A stretch of DNA of 64,000 nt from CAVYBY01 sp963766935 (GCA_963766935.1 CAVYBY010000008.1:62001-126000), one strand, 5' to 3'; numbered from the stretch's first letter, positions 34,643-44,461 are shown. Program-made: numbers and translations. The notes: generated from the letters alone by a model not told the origin.

Positions 34643-34912
34643 TCAGGCGCTCTCGCGGGCGCGGGCGCGGAGCACCGCACGGCGTTCCATCTCGTTCAAC
34701 CCGCCCCAGACCCCATGCGGGTCCCGCGAGCGAAGAGCTTCCTCCAAGCACAGCTCGCGGACGGCACACCGGCCGCAAATGGTCTTGGCCACCCGCTCGC
34801 GGGCGTCCTTCTCGGACCGGCGCTCGAAGTAGTTGGGCGCATAGAAGTAGACCGCGTCCTCCCCGCGGCACGCGGCGAACTGCTGCCAATCCCTGACCAC
34901 GTCCACGCTCAC
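34643..34912 (-). CDS. WhiB-family Fe-S transcriptional regulator
   Basis: The WhiB signature is complete: first cysteine in QQFAACRGEDAVYFY, then CGRCAVRELC (CxxCx5C), so four cysteines hold a [4Fe-4S] cluster, followed by the GVWGGLNEMERR turn and a basic C-terminus (VLRARARE). WhiB proteins are confined to actinobacteria and their phages and bind the principal sigma factor. Start choice is uncertain: GTG at 34912, 34906 and 34900 are all possible and there is no clear ribosome binding site. The 89-residue length fits WhiB1/WhiB2-like proteins. Confidence 0.93.
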   Translation of the reverse strand: MSVDVVRDWQQFAACRGEDAVYFYAPNYFERRSEKDARERVAKTICGRCAVRELCLEEALRSRDPHGVWGGLNEMERRAVLRARARESA

Positions 34913-35007
34913 TACCCGGTTGTTCGCGCGCGGAGGCGGAATCGGATTCCCGGCACAGCAAAGTTCGAGGTCAGAGGTGGTGCCAAAGATGGAGGGAACC
35001 CGGTGAC

Positions 35008-36366
35008 CTAGGGGGATTCGGGCCCGGCCGGGTCCGGATCGGTCTCCGTTTCGATCTCTGGCTCGATCTCCGGCTCGACCCGCAGGACCAGGCCGTCGAT
35101 CCCGCGGACGCGGATCCGCTGACCGGCCGAGATGGGTTCCCCGGCCGTCCGGCCGCGCCACATCGCGCCCTTGACGAAGACGGGCCCCTCCGGCGCGAGC
35201 CGGCCCCGGGCCTCCCCGACGAGGCCGATCAGGCCCCGCTGCGTGGACGCGATGCGGTCCCGCGACTGGATCGCCACGGTCAGGCCGAACCCGTAGTAGA
35301 GGAGGGTGGCGACGATGAACGCGACGATCAGCCCGGGCGAGACGCGGATCGCGTCGGCCACGTGCGGGTTCCAGGCCAGGAACGACCCGGCGGCAAACGC
35401 CACCAGGCCGATCGCCGACATCGCGCCCAGCCGGCGAAGGTGCACGTCGAGCACCATCAGCCCGATTCCTCCGAGCGCGAGCACCGCGCCGGGGACCGAC
35501 GGCGGCACGACCCAGCCCCCGTAGGCGCCCAACGCGATGAGGAAGACCCCGGAAAACCCCGCGAAGCCGAACCCCGGCTGTGTCAGCTCGAACGCGAGTG
35601 CGCCCAGACCCAGCATGAGCAGGACGTACACCATCGTCGGCGACGCCACCGCGTGGAGCACGCGCTGGATCGGCCCCAGGTTGTCGAAGTGGATGTCCAC
35701 GGTGCGCACGCCCGGCTCGTCCTCGCTCTTGGCCACGTGCGTTCGAAGCCGGACCGGCCCCGACCCCGTCTGAACCACCATCCCGTCGGCCTTGTCCAGG
35801 GCTTCCAGCACGGTGGTGGCCCCGTCCTGGACGATTCCCAGCCGGACGGCCTCGTTGCCGGTCAGCGCGTCGTCGAGCCGCTCGAGCCGGGTGTCCTTGC
35901 CCCGCAGGTCGAGCCAGGACCGGATGGTGGCCTCGAGCCCCGGTGGGCGCCGGTCAGGATGGACCAGGTCGACGGGATCGAGCGGCCCGGTCTGAGCTCC
36001 CGGTGCGACGAACGCGACGGAGGACGCATAGAGGAGGAGCAACCCCGCGCCGCTCGCGGCAGCCGGCGCCGGTCCGGTCCAGGCGATGACCGGGACCGAG
36101 AGGTGCGCGACCCGGTCGGCGAGGCGAACGCCGTCGAGACCGAGCGTCCCGGCCGTGTCGATCTGCAGGACGACCACGTCGCCGTCGCGCTCGGCCTCGT
36201 CGAGCCGATCCTCGATGTAGCCGAGCAGGGGATGGTCGATGGCCCCCGCGACGCCGATCACCACGATGCGCGAGGCCGAATCGGGAGCTCGTTGAGCGGT
36301 CGCCGAACCCGCGGCGGCGAGCGCGACGCATGATGCAGCGAGCACGGAGAACGCGAGGCGGCGCAT
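35008..36366 (-). CDS. NfeD-family membrane-bound ClpP-class protease
   Basis: A signal peptide (MRRLAFSVLAASCVALAAAG) leads into a ClpP-like domain (VVIGVAGAIDHPLLGYIEDR, VVVLQIDTAGTLGLDG, the VPVIAWTGPAPAAASGAGLL segment with the serine region, and LTGNEAVRLGIVQDGA), then four or five helices and a C-terminal OB-fold NfeD domain (GLIGLVGEARGRLAPEGPVFVKGAMWRGR). This is the long form (NfeD1b type) that usually partners stomatin/flotillin; no stomatin gene is adjacent. ATG 36366 was preferred because the signal peptide starts there. The last residues are Glu/Asp/Pro-rich. Confidence 0.88.
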   Translation of the reverse strand: MRRLAFSVLAASCVALAAAGSATAQRAPDSASRIVVIGVAGAIDHPLLGYIEDRLDEAERDGDVVVLQIDTAGTLGLDGVRLADRVAHLSVPVIAWTGPAPAAASGAGLLLLYASSVAFVAPGAQTGPLDPVDLVHPDRRPPGLEATIRSWLDLRGKDTRLERLDDALTGNEAVRLGIVQDGATTVLEALDKADGMVVQTGSGPVRLRTHVAKSEDEPGVRTVDIHFDNLGPIQRVLHAVASPTMVYVLLMLGLGALAFELTQPGFGFAGFSGVFLIALGAYGGWVVPPSVPGAVLALGGIGLMVLDVHLRRLGAMSAIGLVAFAAGSFLAWNPHVADAIRVSPGLIVAFIVATLLYYGFGLTVAIQSRDRIASTQRGLIGLVGEARGRLAPEGPVFVKGAMWRGRTAGEPISAGQRIRVRGIDGLVLRVEPEIEPEIETETDPDPAGPESP

Positions 36367-36415
36367 GCCCGCCCATCGTACCGACGGGGTCGCGGGAGTA
36401 AGCTTTGCGCCTTCC

Positions 36416-38894
36416 ATGCGTCCCCAGGCAACTGCGACCCCACGACCCACATCGCGCCGCCCCGTCTCCGACCGGATGGCCTTCAAGCCGTTTGCCGTCG
36501 TGCTCCTGCTGCTCGTGATCGTCCTCGCGTCGGGGCTGATGGCGATCGTGATCGCACCACCGTTCATCGGGGCGGCGCTGGGCGTGAAAGAGGTCGACAC
36601 GCGGCTGCAACGCCTGGGAGCCGACTTCACGCAGGATCCCCCGCTTCCCGGAGCGTTCGACGATCTACGCGCGGGACGGCAAGACGACGCTCGCCACCAT
36701 CTATCTGGACAATCGCGAGCTCGTCCACTCTGAAGCGACGTCAGCCCCGTGGCGCAGCACGCGGTCCTGGCCATCGAAGACAAGGGCTTCTACGAGCACG
36801 GCGCGCTCAACTGGACCTCACTGACGCGCGCGCTGGTCGAGAACGCCAAGGCGGGCCAGGTGGTGCAGGGAGGCTCCACGCTCACGCAGCAGCTGGTCAA
36901 GAACACCCTCGGGCTCGATCCGACCGACGAGACCTTCGACCGCAAGTTCCAGGAGCTCGCCCTGGCCATGCGCGTGGAGGAGAAGTACACGAAGGATCAG
37001 ATCTTCGAGCTGTACCTGAACCAGGTCTACATGGGCAACGGCGTCTACGGCTTCGGTACGGCGTCGGAGTTCTACTTCGGAAAGCCCGCGTCGAAGCTGA
37101 CGCTGGCCGAAGGCGCGACGCTCGCCGGCGTGATCCGCGCACCCGAGTACTGGGACCCCATCGACCATCCGGTGCGAACCAAGGTCCGGCGAAACGACGT
37201 GCTGAACCGCATGATCGCGCTCGGTCCCGACTGGATCAACCCCATACGAGCGGGGCGCGCCAAGGAACAGCCGCTTGGTCTGGCCGAGGGCGCCGGGAAG
37301 CTCCGGCTGCGGCAGCCGCCGTTCTTCGTGAAGTACCTGACCGACGAGATCCTGCAGAACAAGGGAGGTGTCTACGACGACCTCGGCCGGACCTCGCAAG
37401 CCCGGCAGCGGACTCTGCTCGAGGGCGGTCTCAACATCGTCACGACCCTGGACGCCGGCTGGCAGGCGGATGCGCAGGCGGCCGCCCGGCTGCCCTACGC
37501 CGTCACCCCGGCGACGCCGGCCGGGGCACCCCCTCCCGATACCTCCATCGTCACGCTCGACAATCAGACCGGCGCGATCCGCACGATGCTCTCGGGGCGA
37601 AACTTCAGGGCGGACAAGCGGAACCTCGCCACGACCCGTCACCAGCCCGGGTCGTCGTGGAAACCGTTCCTGCTCGCGGCCGCGTTCGAGCAGGGCGTTC
37701 CGCCGACCCGAACCTACGACAGCTCGTCGCCGTTCTGCGATCCACGCTGGAACAGTCCCGACCATTGCGTGTCGAACGCGGAGGGCCACGGTCAGGGGCT
37801 GGTGAACCTGTACACCGCGACCACCCACTCGATCAACGTCGTGTTCGCGCAGCTCATCCTTGACGTCGGTCCCGACATCGTCGACGGCGTCGCACAGCGC
37901 GTGATGGGGATCGACGAGGACGAGTTCAACATCCCCGGCGTGGCGTCGCTCGCGACGGGCTCGGTCGACTTCTCCCCGCTCGAGATGGCGCAGGGGCTAC
38001 CAGACGTTCGCGAACGGCGGCGTCCACTGCGAGCCGTACTCGGTGCAGCAGATCTTCCGCGACGGCAAGGAGCTCTTCCACCACCGGCCCGATTGCCACC
38101 GCGTGCTCAAGGCCGACATCGCGAACCTGATCACCAGCATGCTCGAGACGCGTCCCGAAGTCCGGCACCGCGGCAAGCGCCTTTCGGGGCTGGAGCCCAT
38201 GGCCGATCGCGGGGAAGACCGGCACGGCGAACGACAACGTGGCCGTGTGGTTCTGCGGCTACACGAAGCAGCTGTCGACGGCGGTCTGGGTGGGGTCGCC
38301 GGGGAACCCGTACTCGATGGGCTCGGTCTTCGGCGGCACCCTCGCGGCGCCGATCTGGCGTGCCTACATGTCCAAAGCGCTCATCGGGATGCCGGTCGTC
38401 GGGTTCCCCTCGCCACCGGCGCCCGTCAGCGTCGCCGTCCCCGACGTCGTCGGCATGAAGAAGAACGCCGCCATCAAGACCCTGGGCGACGCCGGCTTCC
38501 GCGACCCAGGTCGAGATGGTCCACTCGGCGGTCGCAAAGAACATCGTCGTCTCCCAGAACCCGGCGGGCGGGTCCTCGACCGGCGGAGGGCTCCACCGTC
38601 ATCATCCAGGTCTCGAACGGCGTGCCCGGGATCGTCGACGTGCCCCACGTGATCGGGATGAAAGTGGGCGAGGCGACCACCGCGCTCGAGGCGCGCCGGG
38701 TTCGCGGTCGCGAAGATCGAGAAGGAGACGAGCGACGCGGCCAAGGTCGGCATCGTCGTCTGGCAGCACCCGAGGGCCCGGGACCGGGCGCGACAGGGCT
38801 CGACGGTCACCATCACGGTCGGGGTCGAACCCGCGGGCGGGGGGAACGGCAACGGCGGGGGGAACGGCGAACGGCGGCGGGGAACGGCCCCTAG
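36416..38894 (+). pseudogene. Class A penicillin-binding protein (PBP1/PonA-like) with PASTA repeats, multiple frameshifts
   Basis: ATG 36416 opens a short cytoplasmic tail and one helix (FAVVLLLLVIVLASGLMAIV). The glycosyltransferase 51 domain has the catalytic EDKGFYEH motif, GGSTLTQQLVKN and the later EKYTKDQIFELYLNQVYMGN. The transpeptidase has SxxK (GSSWKPF), SxN (THSINVVF) and KTGT (AGKTGTANDN). PASTA-type repeats follow (VPDVVGMKKNAAIKTLGDAG; VPHVIGMKVGEATTALEA). The frame changes at about 36660, 36730, 37995 (GGGG run), 38150, 38210, 38505, 38585, 38700 and nearby. Every fragment is well conserved and class A PBPs are seldom lost, so base-calling error is more likely than a true pseudogene. 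It ends at TAG 38892-38894, interlocked with the convergent YqeY stop. Confidence 0.8.
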
Positions 38895-39350
38895 CCGTCC
38901 AGGCGCGCTCGGACCTTCGCCTGCACCACGGATCCGTCCGCCCGGTTGCCGAGCCGCGCCCATCACCACGCGCATCACCGTTCCCATGTCCTTCATCGAG
39001 GTTGCGCCCACCTCGGCGATCGCCTCGTCGACGGCCGCGTCGACCTCGTCGTCGGACAGCGATTCGGGGGCGAAGACCGCGATCACATCGCGTTCCGCCG
39101 TCTCCTTCTCGACCAACTCGGGACGACCGCCCGCGTCGAACGCCTCGATCGACTCGTTCCGCTTCTTGACCTCTTTCGCCGCGATCCCGCGGATCTCGTC
39201 GTCGGAGAGCTCATGGCCGACCTCGACCTCGCGGTACTTGACGGCTGCAAGCAGCATGCGCAGCGCCCCGAGCCGGAGCTTCTCGCCGGCCTTCAGTGCC
39301 GCGGTCATCTCATCGTGGATCCGAGTGGCGAGATCGCTCGTACCGGTCAC
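38891..39350 (-). CDS. GatB/YqeY domain protein, one frameshift near the C-terminus
   Basis: YqeY-like proteins share the tRNA-binding tail domain of GatB. The main frame gives LATRIHDEMTAALKAGEKLR, LGALRMLLAAVKYREVEVGHELSDDEI and MKDMGTVMRVVMG. One extra G near 38950-38960 breaks the last helix; correcting it gives ARLGNRADGSVVQAKVRARL and TAG at 38893-38891, the expected family ending. Normal length of about 152 residues is then restored. Start is GTG 39350. The exact role of YqeY is not established. Confidence 0.85.
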
Positions 39351-39352
39351 CG

Positions 39353-39358
39353 TAGACT
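39353..39358 (+). promoter_or_regulatory. -10 element of a probable leaderless promoter (phosphoesterase)
   Basis: TAGACT lies 6 nt before GTG 39365. It occupies the 14-bp gap between two divergent start codons (39350 and 39365), leaving no room for a ribosome binding site on either side. Confidence 0.45.
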
Positions 39359-39364
39359 CCCCCC

Positions 39365-40236
39365 GTGCTTCCCCGAGTTGCGCTCGCCGTCGCCGTTGCC
39401 GGCGTGGTCTGCGTCGCGTACGGCATCCTCGTCGAACGCCGCTGGTACCGACTGGTCCGGCACCGGTTCGACATCCTACCGGCGTCGGGTCCGGCGACCC
39501 TGACGGTCCTGCACCTGTCCGACCTGCACTTCCTGGCCGGCGAACGAGGCAAGGCCCGGTTCCTGGCCTCGCTGCCGCCCGCCGACGTGGCGATCGTCAC
39601 CGGCGACTTCCTCGCCGAGCCCGAAGCGGTCGAGAGCGTCGTGGAGGCCCTCCGGCCCGTCCGTGGGCGACTGGCCTCCTGGTTCGTCCTCGGATCGAAC
39701 GACTACTTCACGCCGATCCCGCTCAACTACTTCGCCTACTTCCGGCGGCACCGGCGCAGCCGCCGTGCCCCGGCCGGCCGGGCGGGCGATCTCGTCGGCA
39801 GCTCCGGGCCGACGGCTGGGAGCGACCTGACGAACGACCGCCGGGAGACGTCGCTGGACGGTCTGCGCGGTCGAGCTGCTCGGGCTCGACGATGCGCATA
39901 TCGGCTGGCAGGACTATCGGGTCGCACCCCGGCCGCCCCGAGCGGTTCGGGATGGCGGTGATGCATTCGCCGGACTCGGCGCCGGAGTCGGCCGCGCTCG
40001 GCTACGACCTGATGGTCGCCGGGCACACCCACGGGGGGCAGGTCTGCCTGCCGCTCGTCGGGGCGCTGGTCACGAACTGCTCGATGCCGCGCCGGCTCGT
40101 CAAGGGTCCGATCCGGATGGGCGGGGCCCTGCTGCACACCTCGCCCGGCCTCGGGACCAGCAAGTATGCCCCGTTCCGCTTCTGGTGCCGCCCCGAGGCG
40201 ACCCTGCTGGAGCTCCGGCGCGCGCCCGCCGGCTGA
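39365..40236 (+). pseudogene. Membrane-anchored calcineurin-like metallophosphoesterase (YkuE/LpxH-like), several frameshifts
   Basis: GTG 39365 begins a membrane helix (VALAVAVAGVVCVAYGILV). Metal-binding motifs follow: LHLSDLHF (DxH), IVTGDFL (GD) and LGSNDYF (GN[H/D]-like). The frame shifts between about 39780 and 39930; beyond that the last motif, MVAGHTHGGQVCLPLVG (GHxH), and the end KYAPFRFWCRPEATLLELR are intact to TGA 40236. Together the pieces give the full family fold. YkuE-type enzymes are secreted or membrane-bound phosphodiesterases; LpxH-type lipid A synthesis is not expected in an actinomycete. Sequencing error is the likely cause of the breaks. Confidence 0.8.
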
Positions 40237-40270
40237 TCGCCGGCGGCGACGCAGTTACACTTGGCGCCCT

Positions 40271-40347
40271 CGGGACGTAGCGCAGCTTGGTAGCGCGCAG
40301 CGTTCGGGACGCTGAGGTCGCGGGTTCAAATCCCGCCGTCCCGACCA
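40271..40347 (+). tRNA. tRNA-Pro (anticodon CGG)
   Basis: A full cloverleaf: acceptor stem CGGGACG/CGTCCCG, D arm GCGC-AGCTTGGTA-GCGC, anticodon stem CAGCG/CGCTG enclosing TTCGGGA (anticodon CGG, codon CCG), a TTCAAAT T-loop in GCGGG/CCCGC, discriminator A and encoded CCA. No intron or insertion is present. Confidence 0.97.
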
Positions 40348-40550
40348 GACCTCGAACACCTCCCAACCGGGCCGCCATGCGGCCTGCCTGCGGTGTTGTC
40401 TCGACAGGAACTACTGCAGCCTCACCCGGGGGAGGTTTGACGTGCCCCCCGACCGGCCGGTAGCCTCGGCCAACGAGTGGCTCCGGATCGCCGGAGCCAT
40501 CGGCGTTCTACGGCAGACTCCGCAGGGGCGAATGCGACAAACGGACGCGA

Positions 40551-41602
40551 ATGGCTCGGCTCGGCCTCGTCGTTGTCCTATTCACCGTCCCGGCGGTGAT
40601 CCTGCCCGCCGGCTCCTCGGTCGCCGCGCCCGACAAGACCACCCAGGCCGACGTCGCCGCCGCCAGGACGCCAAGGTCAGCCAGGTGGCGCAGCAACTCG
40701 AGATCGTCGTCGAGCAGTACAACGCGGCCAGTACCGGCTGAGCCAGGTCAGGCCAAGCTGGACGACGCCAAGCGCGCGATGGACGGGCCCGCTCCATCGC
40801 CGACGACGCCAAGAAGACCCTTGCGGCCAGGGCGGTACAGGCGTTCACGGGGATGGGCTCGCAGCTCGACGTTCTCCTCGGCGCCTCGAGCTTCACGGAG
40901 TTCTCCGACCGGCTCGAGTTCATGGGAGCGATCGCCCGCTCCGACACCGACCTTGCGACCGCCGCGCACGTCGCCGGGCAGGAGGCGTCGTGGGCCGCCG
41001 ATCGGTTCACCAAGGCCGAGACCGAGCGCCAAACGGAGCTGGACACCATCAGCAGCCGTCGCGACGACGTCGTCTCCCTGCTCTCCCAGCAGGAGTCCGC
41101 GTACAAGCAGACCCAGCACGACTTCGGCGTCTATCAGGACTGGCTCGACGCTCAGCGGTCGGCGTTCGCCGGGCCGCAGGGCGGCACCGGGGGTGGGACC
41201 GGGTACGTCCCGAGCACCTACGTCCCGCCGGCCAACGCATCGGGCGCCCAGATCGCGGTGGGTGCGGCCGAGAGCGTCCTCGGCGCACCGTACGTGTTCG
41301 GCTCGGGGGACCCGAACGTCGGTTTCGACTGCTCGGGGCTGACGTCGTGGGCCTGGGCGCAGGCGGGGGTCTCGATCCCGCACTCGTCGGCCGAGCAGTT
41401 CATCTTGTTGCCGCACTTCACCGACCCGTCGCTGCTGCAGCCCGGTGATCTGGTTTTCTACTACAGCCCCATCAGTCACGTGGCGCTCTACATCGGCAAC
41501 GGCGTGATCATCCACGCGCGACACCCGGGCCCGAGCGGCGAGGTACAGCGGAGCTCGATGAACGGGTACGGGAATCCGGTCGCGTTCGCCCGTCCGGGCT
41601 AG
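40551..41602 (+). pseudogene. Exported NlpC/P60 peptidoglycan endopeptidase (RipA-like), frameshifted N-terminal half
   Basis: A signal peptide (LGLVVVLFTVPAVILPAGSS) ends near SVAAPDKTTQ. A coiled-coil region follows but changes frame at about 40665, 40740 and 40790 (KVSQVAQQLEIVVEQYN in one frame, KLDDAKRAMDG in another). From 40853 the frame is intact: LGASSFTEFSDRLEFMGAI, an alanine/charged coiled coil, a Gly/Pro linker and the NlpC/P60 domain with catalytic Cys in GFDCSGLTSWAWAQAG, His in ISHVALYIGNG and the third polar residue in IIHARHPG. RipA-like enzymes cleave D-Glu-DAP bonds during division. The 203 bp before the gene hold no gene that I can see. Confidence 0.82.
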
Positions 41603-41615
41603 CCGGCAGAGCCGG

Positions 41616-41828
41616 CTACGTCGCGGCGGCCGGACCGCCCTCCAGATCCGACAACCGGAGCTCGGCCTGCCGGATCAGCGAGTCGTTGCCGGCCTCCCGA
41701 GCGGCCGCGAGCGCCTGCTCCAGCAGCTCGCGGGCCTGCTTTCGGCGCACGTCGCCGAGATCCGCGGTGGCGTACTTGATCTTCTCGTCGGCCTTGACGA
41801 TCAGCTCGAAGATCTCGTCCGGCTCCAT
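41616..41828 (-). CDS. Small helical hypothetical protein (70 aa)
   Basis: The product is mostly charged alpha-helix: EPDEIFELIVKADEKIKYA, VRRKQARELLEQALAAAREA and SLIRQAELRLSDLEGG, a TPR-like pair of helices. I do not recognise a named family. It lies 9 bp upstream of the ADP-ribosylglycohydrolase end in the opposite sense of reading (that gene starts further right and ends at 41838), so both may belong to one transcript. It has an ATG, a normal start context and conserved-looking codon use. Confidence 0.6.
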   Translation of the reverse strand: MEPDEIFELIVKADEKIKYATADLGDVRRKQARELLEQALAAAREAGNDSLIRQAELRLSDLEGGPAAAT

Positions 41829-41837
41829 GGTCCGAGC

Positions 41838-42695
41838 CTATGCCATCGAGGGTCCGCGTTCGGCAAGGTCACCCAGCGCATCGGCCTCGTGCCGCAGGTC
41901 GGAGAGACCGTCCGGCAGGTGGTGCCGCGACGACGCGAGCGCGTCCAGGCCGTGCGCCGCGCCGAGCAGCGCCCCCACAAGGGCCGCGTTCGCGGCCGTG
42001 TCGCCGCCGAAGCCGGTCACCTCATCGATCCCTTCATCGAAGGACGCGCCGGAGGCCGCGATGCGAAGCCCGAGCCCGGTCGCGAAGAAGACGAAGCTCC
42101 GGTCGGGACCGCCGACCGGGCGCGAGGTTCCCGCCGCGTCGACGAGATGCTCCAGCTCCTCGCCCCCTTCGAGCTCGAGGACCGCCCCGACGGCGGCCTC
42201 GACCGAGCGCCGGGGATCCTCGCCACGCACGAGCGCGGCGGCGGTCAGCGTGACCGCGAGGCACGCCGCCCGGCACCGGAAGTCCCAGTGCGTGAGCGCG
42301 CAGAGCGCTGGGGCCAGCTCGACGAGACGTTCGGGGGTTCGCGCATACGCCGCGCCGAGCGGCGCGCAGTAGCGAACCGAGCCGTTGCCGGCCGAGACCT
42401 CCGGACCGCGAGCCTCCCAGTCCAGACGCGCCGACTCGGACTCCGGGGCCCCCGGGAGCTCGGCCACCCGCGCGAGGATCCCGGCGGTGACGGCGCCCAG
42501 GCCAAGGGGACGGGTTGCCGCCCAGGCCACGTGACGCTCGAGGACGTCGCCGGGGTCGAGCCCGTCGCGTTCGACCAGCGAACGGACGAGCGAGCGGGCC
42601 ATGGCCGTACCCACGGCATCGCCGCCGGAGGCGCCGGCCGACTCGCCGAGCGCCAGACCCACCAGGCATCCCGCCGCGCGATCGTGCATATCCAC
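41838..42695 (-). CDS. ADP-ribosylglycohydrolase-family protein
   Basis: The DraG-like fold is recognisable from the start HDRAAGCLVGLALGESAGA, the middle region with LTHWDFRCRAACLAVTLTAA, and the metal-binding C-terminal motif GFGGDTAANAALVGALLGAAHG, which supplies the Asp/Thr ligands for two Mg ions (GDTAAN). Such enzymes remove ADP-ribose from proteins, DNA or nucleotides. The first metal motif is less standard (usually GDALG; here GESAGA), so catalytic activity is not certain. Start GTG 42695; ATG 42689 is an alternative two codons in. Confidence 0.85.
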   Translation of the reverse strand: MDMHDRAAGCLVGLALGESAGASGGDAVGTAMARSLVRSLVERDGLDPGDVLERHVAWAATRPLGLGAVTAGILARVAELPGAPESESARLDWEARGPEVSAGNGSVRYCAPLGAAYARTPERLVELAPALCALTHWDFRCRAACLAVTLTAAALVRGEDPRRSVEAAVGAVLELEGGEELEHLVDAAGTSRPVGGPDRSFVFFATGLGLRIAASGASFDEGIDEVTGFGGDTAANAALVGALLGAAHGLDALASSRHHLPDGLSDLRHEADALGDLAERGPSMA

Positions 42696-42764
42696 GCACG
42701 GATCGTAGCGACGCGCGCCCGACCCACGGGAGCGACCAGGCCCTTTGGTACGCTGGGCATTCGC

Positions 42765-43367
42765 ATGGACAAGATCGGACCCAAGCACCGCACCTGCAGG
42801 CGCGTCGGCGCGCCGCTTTGCGGGCGTCCCAATTGCCCGTCCAACAAGCGACCCTATCCGCCGGGACAACACGGCCGCGGCCGCAAGCGCATCTCGGAGT
42901 TCCAGACGCGTCTCGTCGAGAAGCAGAAGCTGCGCGCGATGTACGGCGTGAGCGAGAAGCAGATGCGCCGCTACTACGACAAGGCCGCCGCGACCAAGGG
43001 CGTCACCGGGGAAGAGCTGCTGCGCCATCTCGAGACCAGGCTCGACACCGTCGTGCTGCGGCTCGGGTTCGCGCTCACGACCCGGCAGGCCCGCCAGCTC
43101 GTGTCCCACGGACACGTCCACGTGGACGGACGCCGCCTGAACGTCCCGAGCGCCCGCGTCAAGCCCGGCGCCACGATCGAGCTCTCCCCGAAGGGGCGGA
43201 ATCTGATCCCCGTCCGCGAGGCGCTCGAGATCACCCCCGATCCGCCCCCGTACCTGTACCGGAACAAGGACGAGGTCTCCGGAACGATGACCCGGCTTCC
43301 CGAGCGAAGCGAGATCCCGCTGCCGGTCCAGGTCGAAGAGCGCCTGATCGTCGAGTTCTACTCCTAG
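42765..43367 (+). CDS. rpsD: 30S ribosomal protein S4
   Basis: Ribosomal protein S4 with the zinc-binding N-terminus (HRTCRRVGAPLCGRPNCPSN), PYPPGQHGRGRKRISEFQTR, the S4 RNA-binding domain RLGFALTTRQARQLVSHGHV and the end IVEFYS. Length, 200 residues, is normal. It is alone here, not beside rpsM-rpsK-rpoA; lone rpsD genes with their own promoter and self-regulation exist in several Gram-positive groups. A TACGCT box lies 10 nt before ATG 42765. The neighbours are unrelated (ADP-ribosylglycohydrolase, gnd). Confidence 0.97.
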   Translation: MDKIGPKHRTCRRVGAPLCGRPNCPSNKRPYPPGQHGRGRKRISEFQTRLVEKQKLRAMYGVSEKQMRRYYDKAAATKGVTGEELLRHLETRLDTVVLRLGFALTTRQARQLVSHGHVHVDGRRLNVPSARVKPGATIELSPKGRNLIPVREALEITPDPPPYLYRNKDEVSGTMTRLPERSEIPLPVQVEERLIVEFYS

Positions 43368-43435
43368 GCTTTCGGCCCAGAGCCTCCCTGCCCCAACCCG
43401 GCGCCCACGCGCAGCCGCTCTACCATGGGTGGACG

Positions 43436-44461
43436 ATGCAGATCGGGATGGTGGGTCTCGGCCGGATGGGCAACGCCCTCTCACGCCGTCTGATCCGGGC
43501 CGGCCACGAGGTGGTCGGGACGGATCTCGACGCCGGCGCCGTCGCCGCGCTCGAGCGCGAGGGGGCCACCGGCGCCGCATCCGTCGAAAAGCTCGTCGAC
43601 GCCCTCACGCCGCCGCGCGTCGTCTGGATGATGCTCCCGGCGGCCGTCGTGGGCGGCGCCGTCGACGAGCTTGCGCCCGCGCTCTCGGCCGGCGACATCG
43701 TGATCGACGGCGGGAACTCGTTCTACCGGGACGACGTCGAGCGCGCCGAGCGGCTTCGCGACCTCCGGATCCACTATGTCGACGTCGGCACGAGCGGCGG
43801 CGTCCATGGGCTGGAGCGCGGGTTCTGTCTGATGATCGGCGGCGAGGACGAACCGGTCGAGCGGCTGGATCCGATCTTCCGGGCGCTCGCACCCGGCATC
43901 GACGCCGCGCCGCGGACACCCGGTCGAACAGGAACCGGCACCGGCACCGCGGAGGACGGCTACTTCCATTGCGGACCGCCCGGCGCGGGTCACTTCGTCA
44001 AGATGGTGCACAACGGCATCGAGTACGGGGCCATGGCCGCGCTCGCGGAGGGACTGAACGTGCTCGAGCACGCCGACGCCGGAAGCGAGAGGCAGACGGC
44101 GGACGCCGAGACCGCGCCGATCGCCGGCGCCGAGTTCTACCGGTACGACCTGGACGTGGCCTCCGTGGCCGAGGTCTGGCGACGTGGAAGCGTGATCGCG
44201 TCGTGGCTGCTCGATCTCACGGCCGAAGCCCTCGCCGCGGATCCGGGGCTCGCCGCGTTCGAGGGACGGGTCTCGGACTCGGGCGAAGGACGCTGGACGG
44301 TGCAGGCCGCCGTCGACGAGGGTGTGCCCGTGCCGATGCTCGCGACGGCGCTGTTCGCCCGATTCGCCTCCCGCGGCAACGACGACTTCGCCAACCGGCT
44401 GCTCTCGGCGATGCGAAGCGCCTTCGGCGGACATGCCGAGCGCCCAGAAGGTGGCAGCTGA
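43436..44461 (+). CDS. gnd: 6-phosphogluconate dehydrogenase, decarboxylating (short, YqeC/GndA-like)
   Basis: NAD(P)-binding motif GMVGLGRMGNALSRRL, the PAAVVGGAVDELAP helix, DIVIDGGNSFYRDDV, DVGTSGGVHGLERG and the catalytic region GAGHFVKMVHNGIEYGAM (Lys and Asn) are all present. At 341 residues it is the short form, often NAD-linked, rather than the 470-residue enteric enzyme. An insert of about 20 residues (TPGRTGTGTGTAEDGYFHC) interrupts the usual spacing. It converts 6-phosphogluconate to ribulose-5-phosphate. The gene for G6PD follows after 1 nt. Confidence 0.93.
   Translation: MQIGMVGLGRMGNALSRRLIRAGHEVVGTDLDAGAVAALEREGATGAASVEKLVDALTPPRVVWMMLPAAVVGGAVDELAPALSAGDIVIDGGNSFYRDDVERAERLRDLRIHYVDVGTSGGVHGLERGFCLMIGGEDEPVERLDPIFRALAPGIDAAPRTPGRTGTGTGTAEDGYFHCGPPGAGHFVKMVHNGIEYGAMAALAEGLNVLEHADAGSERQTADAETAPIAGAEFYRYDLDVASVAEVWRRGSVIASWLLDLTAEALAADPGLAAFEGRVSDSGEGRWTVQAAVDEGVPVPMLATALFARFASRGNDDFANRLLSAMRSAFGGHAERPEGGS

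Noticed and set aside
36660..36735. Selenocysteine (UGA) read-through as explanation for the broken PBP gene
   Set aside because: The downstream conserved sequence is in a different frame, not beyond an in-frame UGA, and homology on both sides needs an indel.
40451..40466. Second copy of the TetR palindrome (ACCGGCCGGT within GACCGGCCGGTAGC)
   Set aside because: Only the central 10 bp are symmetric and the outer TCT/AGA arms are missing; such a GC palindrome is expected by chance in this genome.
40348..40550. Possible ydaO-type (c-di-AMP) riboswitch before the NlpC/P60 gene
   Set aside because: Such riboswitches often precede cell-wall hydrolases in actinobacteria and the leader is about 200 nt, but I could not find the conserved CCGAA..CCG and GGGGUGAAUC blocks. 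GCAGGGGCGAAT alone is not enough. A covariance-model search would decide.
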